NCBI GenBank assembly: GCA_043721915.1
Contig: JAYSPV010000104.1
Span: forward strand, 12,046-76,045
Source: UBA668 sp043721915
GTDB lineage: Bacteria > Actinomycetota > Acidimicrobiia > Acidimicrobiales > Ilumatobacteraceae
Length of the DNA stretch: 64,000 nt
Reading direction: 5' to 3'
Shown: positions 40,618 through 48,170 of the stretch, one piece after another
How the letters are laid out: each line of letters begins with the position of its first letter
How positions within the stretch are numbered: position 1 is the first letter of the stretch
Notes under the pieces: generated by a model
The model's database searches: none
Seen by the model: only the letters and a program-made list of their open reading frames with translations
Told to the model about the DNA's origin: nothing
Translations under genes and position numbers: made by a program

Positions 40618-41469
40618 GTGGCTCCGTCATCGTCTGCTCGCAAAGTCGCCAAGCTCGCCTCGCGTGGCAGAGGCAAGAAGGTCCGCTTCTCCAGCGGCAC
40701 CACCTTCCCCGCCATCGTGGCCATCGCCATCCTCCTCATGGTCGCGCTCGTGGCCTACGCCAAGGCCAGCCTCCCCGGTGAACAGACCGGCAGCCCTCAG
40801 CCCGGTGACGAGTGGTCGATCGCCTACGGCATCAAGGTCTGTGACGAGTACCTCCCCAACCTCATTGGCTCGGCAGACGAACTGGACCTCGACGCGTCCA
40901 CCGGCGATCAGGCGAAGGTTGCCACCACCCCCGATGGCGATGGCATCATCCACTATCACCCGCAGGTCGGTGGCAACACGGGGAGCAAGGCCCGCCTCGG
41001 TGTGTTCCTCGGGATCTACGATGTCAAGCTCAGCACCACCAAGCTCGAGCTCCCGGAATCCCAGGTGCAGCCCGGTGAGACCCGTTCGTGGGACATCAAG
41101 GACGACGATGTCTTCAAGGGCACCTCGTGCGAGGGCAAGGATGCCAAGATCGTTGTGCGCGTGTGGAACGACTACACCACCGGTGAGTTCGAGGACAAGG
41201 TCACCGACTTCACCCGCCTTCGCTTCCTGCGCAGCGGCATGGTGTTCGCGATAGCTGTCGTGCCCGACGAGAGCGGCGACCTCGTGCTGGACCAACCAGA
41301 CTCGGCCGCCAAGCTGGAAGACCTCGGTGTCATCGGCGCAGGCTCCCCTGAGCCGGTCACTACCGACACCACGGTTACGACTGACACCACCGACAGCACC
41401 CCCGCGACGGATCCTGCCGGCACCGGCGTCGACACCACGGTCGCGGTCACCACCACCACCAGCGGCTGA
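40618..41469 (+). CDS. Membrane-anchored extracellular protein with Thr-rich tail, unknown function
   Basis: A 283-residue protein. The basic cytoplasmic start (ARKVAKLASRGRGKKVRF) and a single helix (TFPAIVAIAILLMVALVAYA) anchor an exported domain of about 170 residues with two Cys (VCDEYLPNLI and GTSCEGKDAKI) and the block DGDGIIHYHPQVGG. A Thr/Asp/Val-rich low-complexity tail (TTDTTVTTDTTDSTP) of about 50 residues follows and may be O-glycosylated. I do not recognise the domain. It sits inside a glycan cluster, its stop overlaps the nucleotidyltransferase start by 1 bp, and it may be the acceptor or a partner of the surface glycan. Confidence 0.75.
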   Translation: MAPSSSARKVAKLASRGRGKKVRFSSGTTFPAIVAIAILLMVALVAYAKASLPGEQTGSPQPGDEWSIAYGIKVCDEYLPNLIGSADELDLDASTGDQAKVATTPDGDGIIHYHPQVGGNTGSKARLGVFLGIYDVKLSTTKLELPESQVQPGETRSWDIKDDDVFKGTSCEGKDAKIVVRVWNDYTTGEFEDKVTDFTRLRFLRSGMVFAIAVVPDESGDLVLDQPDSAAKLEDLGVIGAGSPEPVTTDTTVTTDTTDSTPATDPAGTGVDTTVAVTTTTSG

Positions 41470-42479
41470 TGCGAGCCGTCGTGCTCGTCGGCGGGTTCGG
41501 CACCCGCCTGCGACCCCTCACGTCCTCGATCCCCAAGCCGATGCTGCCGGTGGGTCACGTGCCGATCATCGAGCGGCTGGTCACCAATCTCGGCCGAAGT
41601 GGCGTCACCGACGTGACGCTGGCCCTGGGGTTCAAGCCCGAGCCTTTCGTCGAGGCGTTCCCCGACGGCGAATGCGCTGGCGTGACGTTGCGCTATGCGG
41701 TGGAACCCGAACCACTCGACACCGCCGGCGCGATTCGTTTCGCCGCCGAGTTCGCAGGTATCGACGACACGTTCGTGGTCGCCAACGGCGACATCCTCAC
41801 CGATCTCGACGTGTCGGAGCTCGTGCGATTCCATCGTGAGCATGGCGCGCAGGCCACCATCCACCTCGTCGGCGTGCCCGACCCTTCCGCCTTCGGCGTG
41901 GTGGCACTCGATGCCCAGGGCCGGGTCGAGCGGTTCGTGGAGAAGCCCGCGCCCGGCACGGCGCCGAGCAACCTGATCAACGCCGGCACCTACGTGCTGG
42001 AGGCCTCGGCGTTACAGCTCATCCCCACCGGGCAGAAGGTGTCGATCGAGCGAGCCACCTTCCCGTTGATCGCCGCCGAGCGCGGCCTCTTCGCGATGGC
42101 CACGGACGACTACTGGATCGACACCGGCCGCCCCGAGCTCTACCTGCAGGCGAATCTCGATGTGCTCGGCGACACCCGCCGGCACGACCGGTGCGTTGCC
42201 GTGCACCCCGATGCGATGCTCGATCCATCCGCTGTCGTCGAGCATTCCATCATCGGGGCTCGCTCGCAGGTCGGGGCAGCGGTCATCCGCAACTCGGTGC
42301 TGTTGCAGGGCGCCGTCGTCGAAGCAGGCGCAGTGGTGACAGACTCCGTGCTCATGGGCCGGGTCGGCGCGAACGCAGTGGTACACGACAGTGTGCTGGG
42401 AGCCGACGGTGTCGTCGCGCCCGGTGAGCACCTGAGCGGCGTTCGCCGCCCGAGCCCCGACGCCGCCACCGGCACGTGA
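41469..42479 (+). CDS. Sugar-phosphate nucleotidyltransferase (mannose-1-phosphate guanylyltransferase-like)
   Basis: A 336-residue NDP-sugar pyrophosphorylase. The N-terminal signature is MRAVVLVGGFGTRLRPLTSS with PKPMLPVGHVPI; substrate residues include EPEPLDTAGAIRF, VVANGDILTDLD and ERFVEKPAP; the C-terminal half is a left-handed beta-helix (AVVEHSIIGARSQVGAAVIR). This two-domain layout is shared by GDP-mannose pyrophosphorylases. GDP-mannose could feed the upstream GT4 enzymes and GDP-mannose dehydratase at 50396. Overlap with both neighbours (1 bp and 4 bp) shows coupled translation. Confidence 0.88.
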   Translation: MRAVVLVGGFGTRLRPLTSSIPKPMLPVGHVPIIERLVTNLGRSGVTDVTLALGFKPEPFVEAFPDGECAGVTLRYAVEPEPLDTAGAIRFAAEFAGIDDTFVVANGDILTDLDVSELVRFHREHGAQATIHLVGVPDPSAFGVVALDAQGRVERFVEKPAPGTAPSNLINAGTYVLEASALQLIPTGQKVSIERATFPLIAAERGLFAMATDDYWIDTGRPELYLQANLDVLGDTRRHDRCVAVHPDAMLDPSAVVEHSIIGARSQVGAAVIRNSVLLQGAVVEAGAVVTDSVLMGRVGANAVVHDSVLGADGVVAPGEHLSGVRRPSPDAATGT

Positions 42480-43381
42480 ACGTGCTCGTGGTGGGTGGGG
42501 CCGGGTTCATCGGTTCGCACCTCACGGAGCGTTTGCTGGCCGAGGGCCACGTCGTCGACGTCGTCGATGTGCTCACGACCGGGTCGCTCGCCAACCTGTC
42601 ATCGGCCCGCGGGGCCGGCGGCAACCTGAAGATCCACACGCTCGACGCCGGGGCCGACGAGTTCCAGGCGCTGGTGGCGATGCGTCGTCCCGACGTGATC
42701 TACCACCTCGCCTGCCTGCCGCCCGGAGTGCCGGCCGAGACTGCTGCCGGCGACAGCCTGCGCACCACCATGGCTGTGCTCGAAGCCGCTCGCACGTCGG
42801 GCGACGTCAAGGTGGTCACCGCCCTCGCGGCGGTCGTGCTGTACGGCGACGTGCCCAGCAAGGAGCAGCCGATCAAGGAGAGCCAGGCGTGGGCTCCGGT
42901 CGGTGTACCAGGGGTGATCACCCGGTCTGTGGCAGAACTGCTAGCGGTGTATCGGGAGGAACACGCGGTGGAATACACGGCGTTGGCGATGTCCAACGTG
43001 TACGGCCCGCGGCAGCGCCCAGAGGGTGGGGTGGTTGCTGCCTTTCACCACGCGTTGCGCGATGGCGTCACGCCGATCGCGCACGGCGACGGGCGCCAGA
43101 CGCGAGACTTCCTGTACATCGACGACGCGGTGGACGCTCTGGTACGGGCGTCGTCGAAGGGCAGTGGTCTGGTGATCAACGTCGGAACCGGTGTGGCGAC
43201 GTCGGTCCGCGACCTCTGGGCGTTGATGGCGGGTCCAGATGGTCGGCCGCCGGCGCAGGCGCCACGCCGGCATCGTGACGTCGGCCGGTTCGCGATGTCA
43301 CCGACCCGAGCCCGCATTCACCTGGCCTGGGCCCCCTGGACCGAGCTCTCGGTCGGGCTGCGCGGTCTCGGTCGCAGCTAG
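42476..43381 (+). CDS. NAD-dependent epimerase/dehydratase homologue lacking catalytic residues
   Basis: A 301-residue extended SDR. The NAD site is intact (VLVVGGAGFIGSHLTERLLA), and YHLACLPPG, SNVYGPRQRPEGGVV and DFLYIDDAVDALV match UDP-glucose 4-epimerase-like proteins. The active site is not: where family members have S-S/T and Y-x-x-x-K, this protein has TALAAVVLYGD and APVGVPGVITRS, with Val142 and Gly146 in place of Tyr and Lys. It may bind a nucleotide sugar without converting it, as a regulator or scaffold. GTG start overlapping the upstream gene by 4 bp; last gene of the glycan cluster. Confidence 0.82.
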   Translation: MNVLVVGGAGFIGSHLTERLLAEGHVVDVVDVLTTGSLANLSSARGAGGNLKIHTLDAGADEFQALVAMRRPDVIYHLACLPPGVPAETAAGDSLRTTMAVLEAARTSGDVKVVTALAAVVLYGDVPSKEQPIKESQAWAPVGVPGVITRSVAELLAVYREEHAVEYTALAMSNVYGPRQRPEGGVVAAFHHALRDGVTPIAHGDGRQTRDFLYIDDAVDALVRASSKGSGLVINVGTGVATSVRDLWALMAGPDGRPPAQAPRRHRDVGRFAMSPTRARIHLAWAPWTELSVGLRGLGRS

Positions 43382-43506
43382 TCGAGAACGTTGCCCTCGT
43401 CACTGAGGCCGGTCTGGTGGCGTTGCCAGTTGTAGAAGACTTCGATGAACTCGAACAGGTAGGCGTGCGCTTGGGCGCGGGTCTCGAAGTGGATGCTGCC
43501 TCGGGT
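43378..43506 (-). pseudogene. Remnant of an IS3-family transposase (OrfB C-terminus)
   Basis: About 40 codons that read RAQAHAYLFEFIEVFYNWQR followed by HQTGL, clearly matching the C-terminus of IS3-family OrfB transposases (EA..AIFEYIE.FYNRQRRHSALG). There is no catalytic core, no OrfA and no terminal repeat that I can see. It ends at the 3' end of the epimerase-like gene (4-bp overlap), so an old insertion near this spot has mostly decayed. Confidence 0.7.
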
Positions 43507-43556
43507 CGCGCCGCCACTTCTTGCTGGTGTGGACCGGGCCAACCGGATCGTGGCCG

Positions 43557-44156
43557 TCAGTCGGCAAAGTCGATCTGGCCCGTACCGGTCAGGTCCGTGG
43601 TCGAGGACAGTGGCGGCGCAGTGTCGCCGAGGCACTTGCCGCTCGCATCCTTCTCGCCGACGACCGTGCCCGCGATGGTGAAGTCCAGGGTGCCTGCTGC
43701 ACCTGCGTACGCGCCGGTACCGCCGTCGATGGTGATGGTGCCGCTCGAGGTCGGCGAGGCGCTGCAGGCTGCGGCATCCATGTTCAACTGGAAGTCATTC
43801 TCCACGAACGAGGCGGTGAGGGTGCCTTGTCCAAGGGTGAACTCGATCGTCCCGGATCCACCGTCCCCAGAGGGGTTGAAGGTCTGAGTCGCCGAACCGG
43901 CGTCGTCGATCGCGCCGCCGAATGTGGCCTCGATCGTCTCGGGGCCGCGTGCCTCGCTGAAGCGAACGGCAAGCGTGACCTCACCGCCTGAGGCGACCGC
44001 CGCACCACTGGATGCAGTATCGGGCGGGGCTGCCGTCGTCGGTGCCTTCGCTGCTGCGGTCGTGACGATCGAGTCGGACGTATCGCTCGAGCATCCGGCG
44101 CCGAGAACTGCGACGACTGCTACGAACCCACCGCACCGCAAACGAGAAGTGATCAT
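43557..44156 (-). CDS. Putative secreted lipoprotein
   Basis: A 199-residue lipoprotein. Signal peptide MITSRLRCGGFVAVVAVLGA with lipobox LGAGC, then an Ala/Thr/Ser-rich linker and a Gly/Thr/Ser-rich beta-type domain of about 130 residues (TLAVRFSEARGPETIEATFG, GTITIDGGTGAYAGAAGTLD). The GGTGAYAGA..G pattern recalls beta-barrel/allene-oxide-cyclase-like proteins, but that is weak. A clear GGAGG ribosome binding site precedes the ATG at 44156. It is divergent from the sensor kinase (about 160 bp) and might be controlled by that system. Confidence 0.75.
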   Translation of the reverse strand: MITSRLRCGGFVAVVAVLGAGCSSDTSDSIVTTAAAKAPTTAAPPDTASSGAAVASGGEVTLAVRFSEARGPETIEATFGGAIDDAGSATQTFNPSGDGGSGTIEFTLGQGTLTASFVENDFQLNMDAAACSASPTSSGTITIDGGTGAYAGAAGTLDFTIAGTVVGEKDASGKCLGDTAPPLSSTTDLTGTGQIDFAD

Positions 44157-44316
44157 TGCTGCCTCCTTCGGCCCGGTCGGGCCGTCCCAGCGACCGTACG
44201 GCTCGGGCCACTCCACGCGCATCGGGCCCAGGTCGCCGGGAGCACCGACGTCTGGATCAAAAGAAATCGACCTTCGTCGGACGCTACGACCGATGACGGC
44301 AACTACATTCGCCGCG

Positions 44317-45489
44317 ATGGACATCGAAATGGATCGACCGGGGTCGCGAGTCCGTCGGTGGGGCTTCGATGCCGCGGTGGCGGGGGCATTGGTCATCGTC
44401 GGCCAGGTCGAGCTGTGGGGAAACGCAGCGATTCGTCCGCACGCAGCTCTTGGCGCGCCGTTCTACTTCGTGATGGCGACCGCGCTATCGGGACGGCGGT
44501 CTCGACCGTTGCTGTCTCAAGTGGTGGTCTTCGTCGCCGGGGCCACGGCGCTGATCACCGGGGTCCCCTTGCAGGAGATGCTGGTACCGGTGTTCGCCTT
44601 CGCCGTCGCCGCGTACTCGGTGGCGGCTTACGGAAGCCGTCGCGACGCGAAGATCGGCCTTGCCGTCGCAGTCGGCGTCGTCAGTGCGACGATCCTCGTG
44701 ACGAAGGGTTTCGCCCCCGGCGACCTAATGTTCGGGAACTTCCAACAGGTGATTGCCTGGGGTGCCGGCCGGTCGGTCTGGCGGCGGATCGAGGTGTCGC
44801 TCGGTGCCGAGCGACAGCTCTTGGAGTCGCAGCATCAGGCAGAAGCGACGGCACACGATGCCGTCGCCGGTGAGCGGCGGCGGATCGCCCGTGAGCTCCA
44901 CGACATCGTGTCGCACGGGCTCAGCCTGATGATCATCCAGGCCAGCGCCGCAGAACTGTGCCTCGACCGTGATCCCTCGACCGCTCGGGCGCCGATGGTC
45001 GCGGTGCAGGATGCCGGACGTCAGGCTCTCGTCGAGATGCAACGCCTCCTCGGTCTGCTGCGCGAGGAGGACGATCCCGGTGACGATCTGGTGCCACAGC
45101 CGTCGCTGTTGAACGTTGAGCAGCTGTTGGCTCAGTTCCGTCGTGCCGGTCTCGCCGTCGACTTCCAGGTCGAAGGTCCCGCCTGGCCGGTGCCTGCGGG
45201 CGTCGGCATCTGCGCATACCGCGTGCTCCAGGAAGCTCTGACGAACGCATGCACACACGCACCTGCTGCCCCGACGCGGGCGGTGCTCCGCTACCGCAGC
45301 GATGGACTCGATGTGGAGGTGGTGAACGACGGCGCCGTCGAACCATCGCCGGTCAAACACGGTGGCGCCGGGCACGGCCTTCTCGGAATGCGCGAGCGTG
45401 TGGCGTTGTTCAGTGGTCGACTGGAATATGGACCGACCTCCGGAGGCGGATTCGCCGTCCACGCATCGATCCCGGCGCTCGTCACATGA
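44317..45489 (+). CDS. NarL-type two-component sensor histidine kinase
   Basis: A 390-residue membrane kinase. Four or so helices span residues 20-150 (GALVIVGQVELWG, FYFVMATALSG, VVVFVAGATALITGV, LVPVFAFAVAAYSVAAYG); then a HisKA_3 dimerisation domain with RRIARELHDIVSHGLSLMI, where His195 is the phospho-acceptor, and an ATPase domain with QEALTNACTHA and GHGLLGMRERV. There is no large extracellular sensor domain, so the signal is probably sensed in or at the membrane. ATG 44317 or 44293 are both possible. The stop overlaps the regulator start by 4 bp. Confidence 0.85.
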   Translation: MDIEMDRPGSRVRRWGFDAAVAGALVIVGQVELWGNAAIRPHAALGAPFYFVMATALSGRRSRPLLSQVVVFVAGATALITGVPLQEMLVPVFAFAVAAYSVAAYGSRRDAKIGLAVAVGVVSATILVTKGFAPGDLMFGNFQQVIAWGAGRSVWRRIEVSLGAERQLLESQHQAEATAHDAVAGERRRIARELHDIVSHGLSLMIIQASAAELCLDRDPSTARAPMVAVQDAGRQALVEMQRLLGLLREEDDPGDDLVPQPSLLNVEQLLAQFRRAGLAVDFQVEGPAWPVPAGVGICAYRVLQEALTNACTHAPAAPTRAVLRYRSDGLDVEVVNDGAVEPSPVKHGGAGHGLLGMRERVALFSGRLEYGPTSGGGFAVHASIPALVT

Positions 45490-46154
45490 CGCTGCGAGTG
45501 CTGATCGCCGACGATCAGGAACTCATCCGGAGCGGGATCAAGATGATCCTCGAAGCCACCGGCGAGATCGAGGTCGTGGGTGAGGCAGCGGACGGGTCCG
45601 AGGCAGTTGTAACGGTAGGTCGGCTCCGACCCGACGTGGCGCTCATGGACGTACGCATGCCGGGCATCGATGGAATCGAGGCGACGCGCCGCATCGTGCA
45701 GTCGGGAAGCGCGACGAAGGTGATGATTCTCACCACGTTCGATCAAGACGAACACGTCTTCGACGCGCTCGCAGCGGGTGCGAGTGCATTCCTCGTGAAA
45801 TCGGCTCCAGCGGCTCGGTTGGTCGAGGCGATCCACCTGGTCGCGGCCGGCGAAGCGCTGTTCAGCCCGACGGTGACCCGTCGGCTCGTGGAGCACTACA
45901 TCGCGCGGCCGCGGCCCCATGACTCGGTGCCGCCGACGCTGGTCGATCTGACCCCGCGGGAGCTCGAGGTGCTCCGTCTGTTGGCAGACGGTCGTTCGAA
46001 CACAGAGATCGGCGGCGCGCTGTACCTGTCGGAGGCAACGGTGAAGAGTCATGTCACACGCGTGTTGTCCAAGTTAGGCGTGCGCGACCGCGTGCAAGCC
46101 GTGATCGTTGCGTATGAATCGGGCCTGGTTCGCGCGGGGTCGAGACGCGACTGA
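45486..46154 (+). CDS. NarL/FixJ-family response regulator
   Basis: A 222-residue response regulator: receiver domain with acidic pair in VLIADDQELIRSG, phospho-acceptor Asp55 in LMDVRMPGIDG, switch Thr in MILTTFDQDEHV and Lys in AFLVKSAPA; C-terminal LuxR-type helix-turn-helix LTPRELEVLRLLADGRSNTE / ATVKSHVTRVLSKLG. Translationally coupled to the kinase (ATGA). Targets unknown; the divergent lipoprotein gene is the nearest candidate. Confidence 0.93.
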   Translation: MTLRVLIADDQELIRSGIKMILEATGEIEVVGEAADGSEAVVTVGRLRPDVALMDVRMPGIDGIEATRRIVQSGSATKVMILTTFDQDEHVFDALAAGASAFLVKSAPAARLVEAIHLVAAGEALFSPTVTRRLVEHYIARPRPHDSVPPTLVDLTPRELEVLRLLADGRSNTEIGGALYLSEATVKSHVTRVLSKLGVRDRVQAVIVAYESGLVRAGSRRD

Positions 46155-46169
46155 GCGGTGGCGCTCTGC

Positions 46170-46464
46170 GCCGCCGCCGGTGTTCGGGCTGACCGGGTTC
46201 CCCGACGTCACCTCGCAGGTTGGTACCAGCGCCACGCTCCAGCAGCTCGCACCGCGCGACGCGATCGGCCGCATGTCCGGGCTATCCGGAGCGGTGGCAG
46301 CGCTCGGAGCCGGCGTCGGCTCGATTGGCACCAGAGCCCTCCTCGAGCAGACCACAGCCAGAGTGCCGTTCAACGCTCAGATCTCGTGCATGGCCATCTG
46401 CGCCGTCATCGGCTACCTCGGTGTCATTCGACTGCGACGCCGGGCCGCCGACGCCACCCGCTGA
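46170..46464 (+). pseudogene. Remnant of an MFS transporter (C-terminal part)
   Basis: The frame encodes VTSQVGTSATLQQLAPRDAI, GRMSGLSGAVAALGAGVGSI and a last helix ISCMAICAVIGYLGVIRLRR. This is the loop-helix-helix end of a major facilitator transporter (GTRT.LQ...P...RGRV type). No N-terminal ten helices exist upstream; the frame runs back into the response-regulator gene. It is a truncated relic of about 95 codons. Confidence 0.6.
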
Positions 46465-46564
46465 GACCGTCCGCAGCGTTGACACCAGCAACACCACCTG
46501 ACCGGTGGTGCGGTGGCGGCGTGAAGTGTGAGCTGCCTTCCAGTTGGCGCACTTGTGTTTGGTA

Positions 46565-47284
46565 TCAGGGGCGTTCGCGTACGCCATGGATGATGAGGTA
46601 GCCGAGGATCCAGAACTCGCCGATGGTGGCGGGCAGGGTCATGAGTCCGGCGACGGTGTCGCCGTTGGCGAACACGTAGTTGACGAAGGCGCTGAGGACG
46701 TAGAGCACGCCACCCCCGATCAGGATCCGTCCCATCAGCGCCGGGAGCCAACCGGAGCGGAGTACAAGCCAGCCCATCGGGATCAGCCAGAGACCGAAGA
46801 AGATCGCTCCGACCCCCCAGAAATGTCCGCTCAGTCCGTAGAGCAGTTGGGCAGTACCGGCCGAGTCTCTCGCGGCAGTGAGGGGCGCGTCGCCGGCGAC
46901 ATCGACCGCGGCGGCCAGCATCGCTGCGCTGCCGCTGATGATGGTTGCGTTGACGAGTCCGAACGCCGCCAGCGAACCAGCTGCGAACGAATCGATGCTG
47001 CGGAACAGACGATAGAACCACACCGCAGCCAACGCCTGCGTGAGCACGATGCCCAGTTCCAAGGCGATACCGACGCGCGCCAGACCTGAGCGTTCAGTGA
47101 GGTTTTCCAGGGTGCTGTTCGGGTTGCCGGCATCGAACAGTTGGTTGCGGATCAGGAGGAAGCTCAACGCGCCAGTGATGGCCAAGCCGAGATAGAGCAC
47201 TCCGGTGACGCGCGCGGTGCGTTTCAGTGCGAGCGGATTCACGTCGGTCGCCACAGCTTCGGTGGTTGTCATCGTCATTGTCAT
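46565..47284 (-). CDS. DUF4386-family membrane protein
   Basis: A 239-residue protein with about six membrane helices. Family pattern: LKRTARVTGVLYLGLAITGA at the start, LIRNQLF, ELGIVLTQALAAVWFYRLFR, FWGVGAIFFGLWLIPMGWLV and RILIGGGVLYVLSAF. DUF4386 proteins are common in actinobacteria, often next to a TetR regulator, and have no known function. The repeated Met/Thr start (MTMTMTTTEAV) leaves the exact start open (47284, 47278 or 47272). Two near-identical operators lie in the gap to the divergent TetR gene, so it is almost certainly repressed by it. Confidence 0.85.
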   Translation of the reverse strand: MTMTMTTTEAVATDVNPLALKRTARVTGVLYLGLAITGALSFLLIRNQLFDAGNPNSTLENLTERSGLARVGIALELGIVLTQALAAVWFYRLFRSIDSFAAGSLAAFGLVNATIISGSAAMLAAAVDVAGDAPLTAARDSAGTAQLLYGLSGHFWGVGAIFFGLWLIPMGWLVLRSGWLPALMGRILIGGGVLYVLSAFVNYVFANGDTVAGLMTLPATIGEFWILGYLIIHGVRERP

Positions 47285-47317
47285 CGGAGTCTCCTCGAGT
47301 CGTGCAGGGCACGATGA

Positions 47318-47350
47318 GTTTACGTTGTAAACTTAGTGTACGCTGTAAAC
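47318..47350. promoter_or_regulatory. Twin TetR operators
   Basis: GTTTACGTTGTAAAC (47318-47332) is a near-perfect palindrome, and GTGTACGCTGTAAAC (47336-47350) is a second copy exactly 18 bp on. They lie between the DUF4386 and TetR genes, where they would cover both promoters. Two dimers could bind side by side. Confidence 0.75.
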
Positions 47351-47382
47351 AGATTGACGTCAACCGGAGATGAGGGCGAAGG

Positions 47383-48096
47383 ATGCAGGCATCACGACAG
47401 CCACTCAGTCGCGACCGCGTGCTGATCGAAGCAATGCACGTCGCCGACCACGAGGGAGTCTCGGCGGTGACGATGCGCCGCGTGGCGGCCGGGCTGGGGG
47501 TTGAGGCCATGGCGCTGTACCGCCATGTGCCTGGCAAAGAGCAGCTGCTCGACGGGCTGATCGAACGCATCGTGGCTGAGGTCGAGTCTGCGATCGGTGA
47601 CCCCCAACCTGGTGAGGACTGGGATGTCGCGCTCCGCCGGCGTTGCCTCACGGCACGAGAGGTGATGGTGTGTCACCGTTGGGCGCCAGGGCTGATCGGA
47701 TCGCGTACCACGATCCCGGCCGATCTCTATCGGTATTTCGAGGCGGTCTTGGCGGCCCTGATCAATGGTGGGTTCAGCTACCACCTCGCCCATCAAGCAA
47801 TCCACGCACTCGGCAGCATGGTGCTGGGTTTCACGCAGGAACTCTTCGGTCCCGCTGCCGGCGGCGACAACTCCGACCACCTCGACGCTGAGCTCGCGTC
47901 GATGGCCGAAGTACTCCCACACATCGCTGCGATGGTGGCCTCCGAACTGCACGACAACCAAGAGGACCCACTCGGCTGGTGCGACAGCCAAGCCGAGTTC
48001 GAGTTCACACTGGGCCTCTTGCTCGACGGATTACAACGACACCTCGATGCAACGAGTGCCGTGACCGGACAACGCCCGAAACGGGGTCGCCGGTGA
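47383..48096 (+). CDS. TetR/AcrR-family transcriptional regulator
   Basis: A 237-residue TetR-type repressor. The N-terminal helix-turn-helix is RVLIEAMHVADHEGVSAVTM followed by RRVAAGLGVEAMALYRHVPG (residues about 12-55); the C-terminal ligand-binding domain resembles the TetR_C class of TetR itself (HRWAPGLIGSRTTIPADLYR, FEFTLGLLLDGLQRHL). It should bind the twin palindromes just upstream and control the DUF4386 gene and itself. Inducer unknown. Confidence 0.9.
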   Translation: MQASRQPLSRDRVLIEAMHVADHEGVSAVTMRRVAAGLGVEAMALYRHVPGKEQLLDGLIERIVAEVESAIGDPQPGEDWDVALRRRCLTAREVMVCHRWAPGLIGSRTTIPADLYRYFEAVLAALINGGFSYHLAHQAIHALGSMVLGFTQELFGPAAGGDNSDHLDAELASMAEVLPHIAAMVASELHDNQEDPLGWCDSQAEFEFTLGLLLDGLQRHLDATSAVTGQRPKRGRR

Positions 48097-48170
48097 TCAG
48101 GGCGCACCAGAGGCTCCGCATCACCGCCCGAGGACACGGCTTTCGGCCACCCAACACCCACTGCACCGCG

